Of a stretch of 64,000 bases of DNA, positions 33,764 to 42,709 are shown one piece after another (position 1 is the stretch's first letter; each line of letters opens with the position of its first letter). The notes beneath the pieces were generated by a model that worked only from the letters and a program-made list of their open reading frames with translations, ran no database searches and was not told the origin of the DNA. The stretch covers positions 1 through 64,000 of the forward strand of contig JANXMB010000048.1 in assembly GCA_025354865.1 (NCBI GenBank), given 5' to 3'. The position numbers and the translations under genes are program-made. The DNA is from Acetobacteraceae bacterium. GTDB lineage: Bacteria; Pseudomonadota; Alphaproteobacteria; Acetobacterales; Acetobacteraceae.

Positions 33764-34993
33764 CTATCCGATAACGCCGCCGGCACGCAGACCGCCGATG
33801 TCGTTGGCGCCGAGGCCCAGCCAACTGGCCAGCACGTCGTCGTTGTTCGCCCCGAGCAACGGGGCCGGCGCCACGGGCGGTGGTTTGCCACCATGCCGAA
33901 CGGGCCATGAAACCATTTTGAATTTGCCGACTTTCGGGTGCTCGACGATCGGCATGATGCCGCGCATTTCAAAGGTCGGATCGCTGGACAATTCCATCGT
34001 ATCCAGCACCGCACCGGCAGGAATGCCGGCGGCGCCGACGATTTCCATTGCCACCTTTTTATCGTGCCGACGGGTCCAATCGGCGATCATCGCGTTGACC
34101 TCGTCTGCATGTTCGACCCGCGCCGCCGGGGTATCGTAGCGCGGATCGCCATCCAGTTCCGACCGCCCGATCACCCCCAACAGCCGCCGCCAATGTTCCG
34201 GGTTCGCTCGGCTTGTGAAAATATAAACGTAATCGTTCAAGCCGCCGCCCTTGCAGGGATAGGTGCCCATCGGCGGGGTCGTCGCGGATACGGAACTATC
34301 GGCCGCGCGTTGCGCCGGCAGGCCGGTGCGGTACTGCGCTGCGAAAGCGATACGAATATAATGCAACATCGCATCCTGCATCGCGACCTGCAGATGGTCC
34401 CCCTGCCCCGTGCCTTTGCGCCGATACAGCGCCCCCAGGATCGACACGGCCAGCAGCATGCCGGTGCCGGTATCGCCCAGCGACGGCCCCGGTTTCAACG
34501 GACGCCCATCCTTTTCCCCGGTGATCGACATGGTGCCGCCGCAGGCCTGCGCGATCATATCGAATGCGAGATTTTTTTCGTACGGGCTGCCTTCCCCGAA
34601 ACCTTTCACCTGACAATAGATTATGCCGGGATTGATGGCCTTGATCGTATCGTAGCCGAGGCCAAGTCGCTCGATGGCGCCGGGTGCGAAATTTTCGGTC
34701 AACACATCGGCTTTCGCCGCGAGTTCCTTGATCAACGCAAGGCCGGCGGGATTCTTCAGATTGACCGTGATCGATTTTTTATTCGCGTTGAACAGCAGAA
34801 AATACGGATCGTCGATACCGGGTTTACCGCCGAGCGCGCGCCCGGGATCGCCGCCGCCGGGATTTTCGACCTTCACGACCTCGGCGCCGAGCCAGGCGAG
34901 GGCTTCGGTGCAGGCTGGGCCGGCCTCGAACTGGGTGAAGTCGAGAATCCGCACACCGGCGAGGCAATCCTGACCGCCTGGGATCGATTCCAT
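33764..34993 (-). CDS. Class III (CaiB/Frc-type) CoA-transferase
   Basis: This 409-residue family III CoA-transferase moves CoA between acids. FTQFEAGPACTEALAWLGAEVVKVE is the N-terminal fold motif shared with formyl-CoA:oxalate CoA-transferase, followed by FNANKKSITVNLKN and NYAPG-like NFAPGAIERLGLGY. SLGDTGTGMLLAVSILGAL holds the catalytic Asp that forms the acyl-anhydride. AAAGGAGG stands nine bases before the start, the strongest Shine-Dalgarno in the cluster. It is first in the operon with the TPP lyase and lutBC and is divergent from a LysR gene. By context it makes the CoA ester for the lyase. Formyl-CoA as donor is an inference. Confidence 0.85.
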   Translation of the reverse strand: MESIPGGQDCLAGVRILDFTQFEAGPACTEALAWLGAEVVKVENPGGGDPGRALGGKPGIDDPYFLLFNANKKSITVNLKNPAGLALIKELAAKADVLTENFAPGAIERLGLGYDTIKAINPGIIYCQVKGFGEGSPYEKNLAFDMIAQACGGTMSITGEKDGRPLKPGPSLGDTGTGMLLAVSILGALYRRKGTGQGDHLQVAMQDAMLHYIRIAFAAQYRTGLPAQRAADSSVSATTPPMGTYPCKGGGLNDYVYIFTSRANPEHWRRLLGVIGRSELDGDPRYDTPAARVEHADEVNAMIADWTRRHDKKVAMEIVGAAGIPAGAVLDTMELSSDPTFEMRGIMPIVEHPKVGKFKMVSWPVRHGGKPPPVAPAPLLGANNDDVLASWLGLGANDIGGLRAGGVIG

Positions 34994-35140
34994 GTGCGTT
35001 TTCCTCCTTTAATCCGGCCTGCCGCGCGGACGGTTCGGGCTGTTCATCGGGGACGGTAGCGCCATTGGGCGGGCAGCGTAAGCCCCACGGCTGCGCCACC
35101 GGTTGACACCGCCGGGCAGATGCTCGCCCCTGCGTGCCGC

Positions 35141-36034
35141 ATGATCGACAAGCTGGAAATGATGCTGGCCCTGGCGCGGGAACAGCACTTCGGGCACGCG
35201 GCGGAAGCCTGCGGCGTCACCCAACCGACGTTGTCGGCGGGGTTGAAGCAGCTTGAGGAAAGCCTCGGCGTGCTGCTGGTGCGGCGTCGGTCTCGCTTTA
35301 TCGGCTTCACGCCCGAGGGTGTGCGCGTGCTCGACTGGGCGCGTCGAATTGTGGGCGACACACGGGCGATGCGGCAGGAAATCGGCGCTTTGAAGCGCGG
35401 TCTGGCCGGGCATTTGCGGATTGCCGCGATCCCGACCGCACTGCCGATCGTGGCGGCGCTGACGACGCCGCTGCATATTGCCCACCCCGAGGTGGCGTTC
35501 ACCATCCTGTCGCGCACGTCGATCGAGATATTGTCGTTACTTGAAAACCTCGAAATCGATGCCGGACTGACTTATATCGACAACGAACCGCTCGGGCGCG
35601 TGCGCACGGTTCCGATTTATTTCGAACATTACAGGCTGTTGATTGCGGCCGATCATTCGTTGGGATCGCGCGATAGCGTGAGTTGGAAGGAAGTCGGCGA
35701 TATCCCGCTGTGCCTGCTCACGCCGGATATGCAAAATCGGCGCATTATCGACAGAAGATTGGCCGAGGCCGGAATCGATCCCGCACCGACTTTGCAGTCG
35801 AATTCGATGGTCGTGCTATTTTCCCACGTGCGCACCGGACAATGGGCGAGCGTGATGCCGGCCGTTCTGGCCGAAACCATGGGCCTCGGCGATCCGATCC
35901 GATCGATCCCGATCGACGACCCCGAACCGCCGCCGGCCGTGGGCCTTGTCTACCCGCGACGCGAACCGATGACCCCGCTCACGGCCGCCCTCGTCGGCGA
36001 AGCCGCCCGGCTAGGTACCGAATGGTTGGGATAA
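35141..36034 (+). CDS. LysR-family transcriptional regulator
   Basis: This 297-residue regulator has an N-terminal winged helix-turn-helix: REQHFGHAAEACGVTQPTLSAGLKQLEESLGVLLVRR. A periplasmic-binding-like effector domain follows (LRIAAIPTALPIVAALTTPLH to the end). The first residues MIDKLEMMLALA resemble LysR regulators found beside formate dehydrogenase operons, which fits a neighbour that would yield formyl-CoA/formate, though this is only suggestive. It is divergent from the CoA-transferase operon with 147 bases between, where its binding site should lie. The ATG at 35141 is preferred to an in-frame start at 35120. Confidence 0.88.
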   Translation: MIDKLEMMLALAREQHFGHAAEACGVTQPTLSAGLKQLEESLGVLLVRRRSRFIGFTPEGVRVLDWARRIVGDTRAMRQEIGALKRGLAGHLRIAAIPTALPIVAALTTPLHIAHPEVAFTILSRTSIEILSLLENLEIDAGLTYIDNEPLGRVRTVPIYFEHYRLLIAADHSLGSRDSVSWKEVGDIPLCLLTPDMQNRRIIDRRLAEAGIDPAPTLQSNSMVVLFSHVRTGQWASVMPAVLAETMGLGDPIRSIPIDDPEPPPAVGLVYPRREPMTPLTAALVGEAARLGTEWLG

Positions 36035-36042
36035 TTTTTCCC

Positions 36043-36072
36043 TTGACCCCGCAACGCGCCGTCTCGTAAAGC
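36043..36072 (+). promoter_or_regulatory. Candidate promoter of serC-serA
   Basis: TTGACC (36043-36048) and TAAAGC (36067-36072) are spaced 18 bases apart, close to vegetative -35/-10 signals. Transcription would start near 36079, just before the two-hairpin leader of serC. Confidence 0.5.
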
Positions 36073-36078
36073 CCCGCT

Positions 36079-36129
36079 CGGGCCACATCCCCCCACCGGG
36101 GTGCTTCTCTTCTGAAAGGGAGAGCGAAC
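36079..36129 (+). ncRNA. serC leader (two-hairpin alphaproteobacterial serC motif candidate)
   Basis: The 51-base leader holds hairpin 1, CATCCC (36086-36091) with GGGGTG (36098-36103) including one U-G pair. Hairpin 2 is TCTCTT (36106-36111) with AAGGGA (36116-36121) around a CTGA tetraloop. The second stem ties up the AAGGGAG Shine-Dalgarno of serC. A short structured element of this kind upstream of serC in alphaproteobacteria is described as the serC motif. The match is by layout and gene context, not by a covariance search. It would couple serine biosynthesis to an unknown signal at translation initiation. Confidence 0.6.
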
Positions 36130-37296
36130 ATGAACGCGATCTCGTCACCGGACGTCCGTCCGCAAAATCCGAATTTTTCTTCCGGTCCCTGCGCCAAGCG
36201 CCCGGGCTATTCGCTGCAAGCACTGTCGGGCGCCTTTCTCGGCCGCAGCCATCGCGCCGCCGAACCTAAAGCGCAACTTGCCGACGTCATCGCCAGATCC
36301 CGCAGAATTCTCGGCATGCCCGCCGATTGGCGGCTCGGTATCGTTCCGGGTTCGGATACAGGTGCGGTCGAAATGGCGCTATGGTCGCTGCTCGGCGCCC
36401 GCCCCGTCGATATCCTGACATTCGAAAGCTTCGGCGAAGGGTGGGCAACCGATATCGTCAAGCATTTGAAATTGTCGGATGCAACGGTACTGACGGCCGA
36501 TTACGGCGCGCTGCCGGATCTGGGCCGAACCGATCCCGCGCACGACATCGTATTTACCTGGAACGGCACAACATCGGGGGTTCGCATGGCGAACGCCGAT
36601 TGGATCGCCGACGATCGCCAGGGTTTGACGATCTGCGATGCCACATCGGCAACATTCGCGATGGAACTTCCGTGGTCCAAACTCGATGTTGTCACATGGT
36701 CGTGGCAAAAGGCGCTGGGCGGGGAAGCCGCGCACGGGATGCTGGCGTTGTCGCCCCGAGCGGTCGAGCGGCTAGAAACCTACACCCCGCCATGGCCGTT
36801 GCCGAAGATTTTCCGGCTGACATCGAAAGGCAAAATCGCTGAGGCCGTGTTCAAAGGCGAAACCATCAACACACCGTCGATGCTTTGCGTCGAAGACGCA
36901 ATGGACGGGTTGAAATGGGCGGAGGGGGTCGGCGGTCTCCCCGCTTTGATCGCTCGTTCCGAAGCCAATTTGAAAGCCGTTGCCGATTGGGTCGCAAGTT
37001 CCGACTGGGCCGGGTTTCTGGCACAGGATCCGGCAATACGGTCGTGCACAGCAATTTGTTTGACGATCGTCGCCCCGTGGTTCGTCGCACTCGGCCCGGA
37101 CGAACGCTCCAAGGCGGCAAAACAACTCGCTACGATGCTGGAAAAACTAGGCGTGGCCTATGACATCGGGTCGTACCGCGATGCGCCGCCCGGAATTCGC
37201 ATCTGGGGCGGGGCCACTGTGGAAACCTCGGATATCGTTGCATTGCTGCCATGGTTGGACTGGGCGCACGCGCAAACCGCCGCCGCCTACCGATAA
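36130..37296 (+). CDS. serC: Phosphoserine aminotransferase
   Basis: This 388-residue PLP enzyme converts 3-phosphohydroxypyruvate to phosphoserine, the second step of serine synthesis, and acts in pyridoxal synthesis in many bacteria. The opening [16 protein letters not shown], the [17 protein letters not shown] loop and [20 protein letters not shown], which carries the PLP Lys, mark the alphaproteobacterial type. SerA follows 31 bases later and forms one operon. The start at 36130 follows AGGGAG, which can be masked in a hairpin of the leader. Confidence 0.95.
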   Translation: MNAISSPDVRPQNPNFSSGPCAKRPGYSLQALSGAFLGRSHRAAEPKAQLADVIARSRRILGMPADWRLGIVPGSDTGAVEMALWSLLGARPVDILTFESFGEGWATDIVKHLKLSDATVLTADYGALPDLGRTDPAHDIVFTWNGTTSGVRMANADWIADDRQGLTICDATSATFAMELPWSKLDVVTWSWQKALGGEAAHGMLALSPRAVERLETYTPPWPLPKIFRLTSKGKIAEAVFKGETINTPSMLCVEDAMDGLKWAEGVGGLPALIARSEANLKAVADWVASSDWAGFLAQDPAIRSCTAICLTIVAPWFVALGPDERSKAAKQLATMLEKLGVAYDIGSYRDAPPGIRIWGGATVETSDIVALLPWLDWAHAQTAAAYR

Positions 37297-37327
37297 AAGC
37301 CAGCCTACCGTTTAAGGATCTACCGAC

Positions 37328-38914
37328 ATGCCTAAAGTCCTGATCAGCGACAAATTGTCCCCCGCAGCCGTCGATATTTTCCGGCAACGCGGTATCGAAA
37401 CAACCTTCAAGCCCGGCCTGTCGCCAGCCGAGTTGCGCGCGATCATCGGCGAATACGACGGGCTCGCCATTCGATCCGCGACCAAGGTGACGCGGGAACT
37501 GCTCGACGCCGCGCCGAACCTGAAAGTGGTTGGGCGTGCCGGCATCGGCGTGGACAATGTCGATGTGAAATCGGCTACCGCGCGCGGTGTGGTGGTGATG
37601 AATACCCCGCACGGCAATACCATTACGACAGCGGAACACGCCATCGCCATGATGTTCGCCCTGGCGCGGCAAATTCCCGATGCATCCGCATCCACCCGCG
37701 CCGGCAAGTGGGAGAAAAACCGCTTCATGGGCGTCGAACTCACCGGAAAAACCCTGGGTTTGATCGGTTGCGGCAACATCGGCTCGATCGTGGCCGAACG
37801 GGCGGTGGCGCTGAAGATGAAGGTGGTGGCTTACGATCCGTATTTGTCGGATAAAAAAGCGCTCGACCTCGGCGTCGAAAAAGCCGACCTCGATACGCTT
37901 TTGGCGCGCGCCGATTTCATTACGGTCCACACCCCGCTGATCGACGCCACCCGCAATATCATTTCGCGGGAGGCGATTGCCAAAACCCGAAAAGGCGTGC
38001 GGATTATTAATTGCGCCCGAGGCGGCCTCGTGGACGAAGCGGCGCTGGCCGATGCGCTGAAATCGGGCCACGTCGCCGGCGCGGCACTCGATGTATTCGA
38101 AGTCGAACCGGCGACCGACTCCCCGTTGTTCGCCTTGGACAATGTCGTGTGCACACCGCACCTCGGTGCCGCAACGGCGGAGGCGCAGGAAAATGTCGCT
38201 TTGCAGGTTGCCGAACAAATGAGCGATTTTCTCCTGACGGGGGCGGTTTCGAATGCCATCAATATGGCGTCCGTGACCGCCGAGGAAGCCCCACGTCTCA
38301 AGCCATATCTCGAACTTTGCCGTTTGCTCGGCACCTTGGCCGGCCAACTGGCGCGAGCACAAGACGGAACGATTCGCCGCGTGACCGTAGAATACGAAGG
38401 ACAGGTGGCCGCGCTGAACACCAGACCGCTGACCGCCGCTGCCCTGGCCGGACTGCTGCAACCGATCGCCTTGAGCGTGAATATGGTGAATGCGTCGGTT
38501 GCGGCGCGCGATCATGGGATCGACGTGGCGGAAACCGCGCACGATCGGCCCAGCGAATATCTGACACTCGTGCGGGTGACCATCCAGACCGATAGCCAGA
38601 CCCGCTCGGTTGCCGGCACATTGTTCGCCGGTTCGCGCCCGCGCATCGTGGAGATCAAAGGCATCAAGGTCGAAGCCGATTTCGCGCCGCATATGTTGTA
38701 TGTGACCAACCAGGATAAGCCGGGTTTCATCGGCCGCTTCGGCGCGACGCTGGCCGGCGCAGGAATCAATATTGCCACGTTCCATCTGGGCCGAGCGGAA
38801 CAGGGCGGCGATGCGATCTGTCTGGTGTCGGTCGACGAACCGGTGCCGGAGGACGTGCTGGCGATGGTACGGACCCTGCCGTTGGTGGTGCAGGCGACCC
38901 CCTTGGCGTTGTAG
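37328..38914 (+). CDS. serA: D-3-phosphoglycerate dehydrogenase
   Basis: This 528-residue long-form SerA commits 3-phosphoglycerate to serine. The catalytic core has AIRSATKVTRELLDAAPNLK, the NAD motif GLIGCGNIGSIVAERA and NCARGGLVDEAALADAL, with the Arg and Glu/His residues of the hydroxyacid dehydrogenase family. An intervening ASB domain and a C-terminal ACT domain (VTNQDKPGFIGRFGATLAGAGINI) close it; the ACT domain usually senses serine. It lies 31 bases after serC in the same operon. Length and domain order are standard. Confidence 0.96.
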   Translation: MPKVLISDKLSPAAVDIFRQRGIETTFKPGLSPAELRAIIGEYDGLAIRSATKVTRELLDAAPNLKVVGRAGIGVDNVDVKSATARGVVVMNTPHGNTITTAEHAIAMMFALARQIPDASASTRAGKWEKNRFMGVELTGKTLGLIGCGNIGSIVAERAVALKMKVVAYDPYLSDKKALDLGVEKADLDTLLARADFITVHTPLIDATRNIISREAIAKTRKGVRIINCARGGLVDEAALADALKSGHVAGAALDVFEVEPATDSPLFALDNVVCTPHLGAATAEAQENVALQVAEQMSDFLLTGAVSNAINMASVTAEEAPRLKPYLELCRLLGTLAGQLARAQDGTIRRVTVEYEGQVAALNTRPLTAAALAGLLQPIALSVNMVNASVAARDHGIDVAETAHDRPSEYLTLVRVTIQTDSQTRSVAGTLFAGSRPRIVEIKGIKVEADFAPHMLYVTNQDKPGFIGRFGATLAGAGINIATFHLGRAEQGGDAICLVSVDEPVPEDVLAMVRTLPLVVQATPLAL

Positions 38915-38996
38915 CAGGACCTCGACGCGCGGCCGCCGTCGCCGCTATAACGTCGCCTTGTCACAACGGATGTTTGCGCATCCTCGGGGGATTTGG

Positions 38997-39644
38997 ATGC
39001 AGGCCAGTGCGGCCCTGCCCTGGCGACGCTGCCGGTCGCTGCTACCGGCCCTACTGGCGATGCTGGTCGCGGCGGCAGTCGTGCGACCGGCCGACGCGCA
39101 GGCGCCGCCCGCTGGCCGCCCCATTTTCGCCGTCCCGCCGTCGTTGTGGGACCGCCGCATGGTGTCGGTGCGCCCGTTGCTGAACCAAACCGTATCCGAT
39201 TTCGCGGCGATCGCCGATGGCATCGTGTTCGGCATGGGTCCGGGGGAGGTCAACGCCCACATGCCGGTGCCCGCGAAGGGCGTCACCTGGACCGCCTTGC
39301 CGCAAGCGACCGAATTCCAGGACGACGTCCGCTATTTCTGGGTCAAATTCGACGACGCACCGAACCTGCGCGCCGGAGCAACCGCCTGCGCCGGGGACGA
39401 GAGCTACATCGTCTTCATGTTCAAAACGCGGGGCTTGTTCCGTATTTCCTACCGGCTGATGCCCAGCGCGGTTTGCCCTCGAACGACGGAGGTTCTGGAC
39501 CAGATATTCGGCCGGTTCGTTGCGATCTCCGCCGACATTGCCGCAAGCGTGCATTATCGCGCTGGCCCGCTGGACGTGGTGGACATCACCGACAGTACGG
39601 CCGGCTATCTGCTCTCGACCCGGTGGCAACCCCGTGCGGAATAA
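38997..39644 (+). CDS. Secreted protein of unknown function
   Basis: This 215-residue protein has a long signal peptide (basic start PWRRCRSLLPALLAMLVAAAVV, cleavage near ADAQ). The mature part has a YFWVKFDDAPN motif, two Cys (ATACAGDESYI and AVCPRTTE) that may form a disulfide, and a closing VDITDSTAGYLLST. GGGGGA six bases before the ATG supports this start over a frame extension at 38970. Its stop codon lies inside the next gene (GTG at 39634), so the two are expressed together. No known family is recognised. A periplasmic location is likely. Confidence 0.6.
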   Translation: MQASAALPWRRCRSLLPALLAMLVAAAVVRPADAQAPPAGRPIFAVPPSLWDRRMVSVRPLLNQTVSDFAAIADGIVFGMGPGEVNAHMPVPAKGVTWTALPQATEFQDDVRYFWVKFDDAPNLRAGATACAGDESYIVFMFKTRGLFRISYRLMPSAVCPRTTEVLDQIFGRFVAISADIAASVHYRAGPLDVVDITDSTAGYLLSTRWQPRAE

Positions 39645-40224
39645 CCCAATCGGCCGCGTTGTCGGCGCCCTGCTGGCGCTATGCGTGCTGGGTTCGCCCG
39701 CCTGGGGGGCCGCGGTCAATTCGGCCGACGACGTCGGGATTGCGTCCGTGGTGACCGACACGACGAAGCCTCGGCAGTGCGTGTTTGCCTATGCGGTGAT
39801 CGATACCGGCAACAACGACATGTTCGTGTCGCGCCAGCAAGTGACGCCGGGACCGGACGAATCGGCCAATCGCAGCCGCTTCCCCTGCCCCACGCAGGTG
39901 CCCACCCGGCTTGCGACCCGCGCCTTAGAAGCCTGCCTCAGTCGCACGGCCGATGCGAAATTGTGCGTCTATGGCGACATGGCGCGCGGCTTCGAAAGCC
40001 GCCCGGACATCCGCCAGACCGCCGAAAATACCTCCCGCTGCGCGTCGGATTTGGCCAACTATATTGGGATCGCCTGCTTCGATACCGGGGATCGCCAAGT
40101 TTGCAATGTCGCCTGCGGGGGCACCGAACAGGAAGCGCGCGATCTCGCTCGGGGGCGGTGCGAGGTGAAGCAGCAGAAGCGATGCCCGATCACCGGCGTC
40201 GCGGAGATTCTGCCGCCGCAATAG
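39634..40224 (+). CDS. Cys-rich secreted protein of unknown function
   Basis: This protein of about 196 residues, translated from a GTG at 39634, has a signal peptide (IGRVVGALLALCVLGSPAWG). The mature sequence holds eight or more Cys (RQCVFAY, RFPCPTQVP, LEACLSRTADAKLCVYG, SRCASDLANYIGIACF, VCNVACGG, RCPITG), a pattern expected for several disulfides in the periplasm. It overlaps the previous secreted protein by 11 bases and overlaps the next reverse-strand gene tail-to-tail by 35 bases. No family is recognised. The pair may be one functional unit. Confidence 0.6.
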   Translation: MRNNPIGRVVGALLALCVLGSPAWGAAVNSADDVGIASVVTDTTKPRQCVFAYAVIDTGNNDMFVSRQQVTPGPDESANRSRFPCPTQVPTRLATRALEACLSRTADAKLCVYGDMARGFESRPDIRQTAENTSRCASDLANYIGIACFDTGDRQVCNVACGGTEQEARDLARGRCEVKQQKRCPITGVAEILPPQ

Positions 40225-41167
40225 CCTCCCCCGCCGCCTGCCGCAGCATGCGTCCGATCGCCTGGGAGTGCGCAATCTGGGCGGTTTCGTGCAGATGGTC
40301 GGCGGTATCGAAAAAATCCCCCCGATTATAGCGGCTGCGGTTCGCCAACATTAGAAATCCGGCGCCATGGGCCTCGAATAGGGCCTGGATCGCCGCCAGA
40401 GTCTCCGGCGGCATCGGCGAGTCCGCAAAGCCCGTCGGCAGCCCCCCCACCGCTCGTACCCCATGCGCCGCCGCCCAGTCCAAAAAAACGGGGAGGTGGT
40501 GGCTAGCGGCCTGGCTTGCGACTTGCTGCGCGGTTGCGTGTTCGGGCCGCACCGACGCCAGCATCAACCGGTTGGCGGCGGCTTTCAAAGCGGTATGGCC
40601 GATATGGTCGCCCCAGGCGTTCAGGGTCCCCCCGGCCTCGGCCCGGGGATCGTGGAACCGGCCCGCCACCAGCGCGGTTTCGATCGCACTCATGATCGCC
40701 GCGCGCAGATCGAAGGCGAAGAACGCCGCCACCCAGCGGTCGGGCGGCAAGCGCGACAGGGTCGTCCAGTCGTGACGCGCCATGATGGCGGCATCGGGTC
40801 CGAGGCGGTTGGCAGCCTCGGACACGGTGTACTGCGCTTCCTCCAGCGGCAGATAAACGATATCGCCGGGGTGCAGCAGCGGCTTCCAGCGCGCGAACAG
40901 GTAATCCAGTCCGATGCCGACGGCGACGCCGGCGTTGACGCAAGCCATTCCGACCAGCGGTTCGATCGCCGCGCACCGATGCGAGTAAGGCCCATTCGAT
41001 CCAGCCAAAATGACCAGTTTACGACCCTCGATCGCGGCGCCACGGGCGATTGCGGCATCCAGTTGGGCGTGCGGCATCCCAAGCGAGAGGGGCCGATCCA
41101 GCAGAAAAGCGAATGTCGTGGCGTAGAGCAGCAAGGAGGCGACGCAAGCGAGCGCAAGTCCGCGCAT
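40190..41167 (-). CDS. SGNH-like O-acetylation partner protein (AlgJ/PatB type)
   Basis: This 325-residue protein has one N-terminal membrane anchor (GLALACVASLLLYATTFAFLL) and a periplasmic domain. VILAGSNGPYSHR resembles the Ser-containing first block of SGNH hydrolases, and FFDTADHLHETAQIAH resembles the DxxH fifth block. The ATG overlaps the MBOAT stop (ATGA), a pairing seen in O-acetylation systems where the MBOAT protein moves acetyl groups across the membrane and the SGNH-like partner puts them on a polymer. The blocks are degenerate, so a catalytic role is likely but not certain. Confidence 0.7.
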   Translation of the reverse strand: MRGLALACVASLLLYATTFAFLLDRPLSLGMPHAQLDAAIARGAAIEGRKLVILAGSNGPYSHRCAAIEPLVGMACVNAGVAVGIGLDYLFARWKPLLHPGDIVYLPLEEAQYTVSEAANRLGPDAAIMARHDWTTLSRLPPDRWVAAFFAFDLRAAIMSAIETALVAGRFHDPRAEAGGTLNAWGDHIGHTALKAAANRLMLASVRPEHATAQQVASQAASHHLPVFLDWAAAHGVRAVGGLPTGFADSPMPPETLAAIQALFEAHGAGFLMLANRSRYNRGDFFDTADHLHETAQIAHSQAIGRMLRQAAGEAIAAAESPRRR

Positions 41168-42591
41168 CAGAATTGGAAATACAGAAACGGCGCGACATGC
41201 GGCGCGAAGCACAGCGCGCGCACGGCGAACGCAAAGCTGCCGGTGACGGCCCAAAGGCGGCCTCGGTCCGACAGGGCCTGCGCATGCGGGAACGCCAACG
41301 CGATCGTCCAACCCAGCAGCAGGCAGGCCGCGACCTCCGGCAAGCTCAAGGTGCGGGCATCGCCGAGGAAGCGTAGCAGCGGCACCGGCGTCGCGATGGC
41401 GGACAGGGCCGGGAATGCTCCGGCGATCAGCGTCGGCACCGCCAGCCCGTTCAGACCCAGCAACCCCCGCGCCATGGCGTCGGCGGCCGCCATCCCGTCG
41501 GCGCGAAACGGCACCCAGGCGAGGCAGACCAGCACCAGGGTGATCGCGCGCGCTAGGCAAGCCGGCAATGGCGGCCCGATGCGCCGGTAGAAGCGGTGCC
41601 CCACCAACATCGCACCATGCAACCCGCCCCACAGCACGAACCGCCACGCCGCCCCGTGCCACAGACCGGCCAGCAGCATTGTCGCCATCAGTGCAAACAC
41701 CTGCCGGCGACGGTTGCCGCCGAGCGGAATGTAGACGTGGTCGCGCAGGAATGAGCCGAGGGTGATATGCCAGCGACGCCAGAACTCGGCGATGTCGCGG
41801 GCGCGATAGGGGCTGTCGAAATTCAGTGGAAAGCGGACCCCGAACATGCGGGCGATCCCAGTGGCCATATCGGAGTAGGCGGAGAAGTCGAAGTAAATTT
41901 GCAGCGCGTACGCCAGGGTCGCGGCCCATGCCTCCAGCAAGGTCAGGGTCTCGCCCCGCGCCGCCGCATCGAAGCCGGTATCGGCGAAGGTCGCAAACAT
42001 ATCCGCCAGCACCAGCTTCTTCGCCAGACCCAGCAAGAACAACGTCAGCCCCGCCGCGACATTGCCCTCGGTCGCTTGCCCGCCTTGCAACGCGGCCAAT
42101 TGCGGCAGGATATCGCGCGGCCGCACCAAGGGGCCGGCGATCAGATGCGGGAAGAACGCGACGAAGGCGGCGTAATGCAGCAAGCTGGGCACCGGTCGGT
42201 CGGGGTCGCGGCAATCGACCAAAAACACGATCTGTTGGAAGGTAAAAAAGCTGATTGCCAGCGGGAGCACGATGCCGAAGGGCGCGGCACCGGGGGCGAC
42301 GATGCCGGCCAGGAAATCGGCGTATTTGAACCATGCGAGCACCGCGAGGTTGCCGGCCACCCCGGCGATCGTCCAGCGGCGCGGCGTGGGGGAGCAATGG
42401 ATGCGGCGCCCGACGGCATGGTTCGCAAGGATCGAACCGACCAGCAGCGGGACGTGGATCGGATTCCACCAACCGTGGAACAGCAGGCTGGCCGCGATCA
42501 GCCAGTGCAGCGCCCAGCGCCCGGCGAGCCGGAAACCCAGGAAGCACAGCGGCAAAAAGCCGAAAACGAAGGCTTGCGAATGAAACAGCAT
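41167..42591 (-). CDS. MBOAT-family O-acyltransferase (AlgI/PatA type)
   Basis: This 474-residue integral membrane acyltransferase has about 10-12 helices. QIYFDFSAYSDMATGIARMFG, NFDSPYRARDIAEFWRRWHITL and the active-site LLAGLWHGAAWRFVLWGGLHG (with the invariant His) match AlgI, which transfers acetyl groups to exported alginate. The start MLFHSQAFVFGF at 42591 gives the usual AlgI opening; an in-frame start 24 bases earlier is not conserved. With the SGNH-like partner it forms an O-acetylation module, but no polysaccharide synthase is nearby, so the acceptor is unknown. Confidence 0.9.
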   Translation of the reverse strand: MLFHSQAFVFGFLPLCFLGFRLAGRWALHWLIAASLLFHGWWNPIHVPLLVGSILANHAVGRRIHCSPTPRRWTIAGVAGNLAVLAWFKYADFLAGIVAPGAAPFGIVLPLAISFFTFQQIVFLVDCRDPDRPVPSLLHYAAFVAFFPHLIAGPLVRPRDILPQLAALQGGQATEGNVAAGLTLFLLGLAKKLVLADMFATFADTGFDAAARGETLTLLEAWAATLAYALQIYFDFSAYSDMATGIARMFGVRFPLNFDSPYRARDIAEFWRRWHITLGSFLRDHVYIPLGGNRRRQVFALMATMLLAGLWHGAAWRFVLWGGLHGAMLVGHRFYRRIGPPLPACLARAITLVLVCLAWVPFRADGMAAADAMARGLLGLNGLAVPTLIAGAFPALSAIATPVPLLRFLGDARTLSLPEVAACLLLGWTIALAFPHAQALSDRGRLWAVTGSFAFAVRALCFAPHVAPFLYFQF

Positions 42592-42709
42592 GGCGGCCGG
42601 CATTGTGCCTGCCAAATGTTAATCGAAAGTAAACATGCGGCATATTTCGGAGGCTTGCCTCCCATGGCGGGCAGGGCTTACGGTCGGGGAAAATAAGCAG
42701 GAGCGTCCC

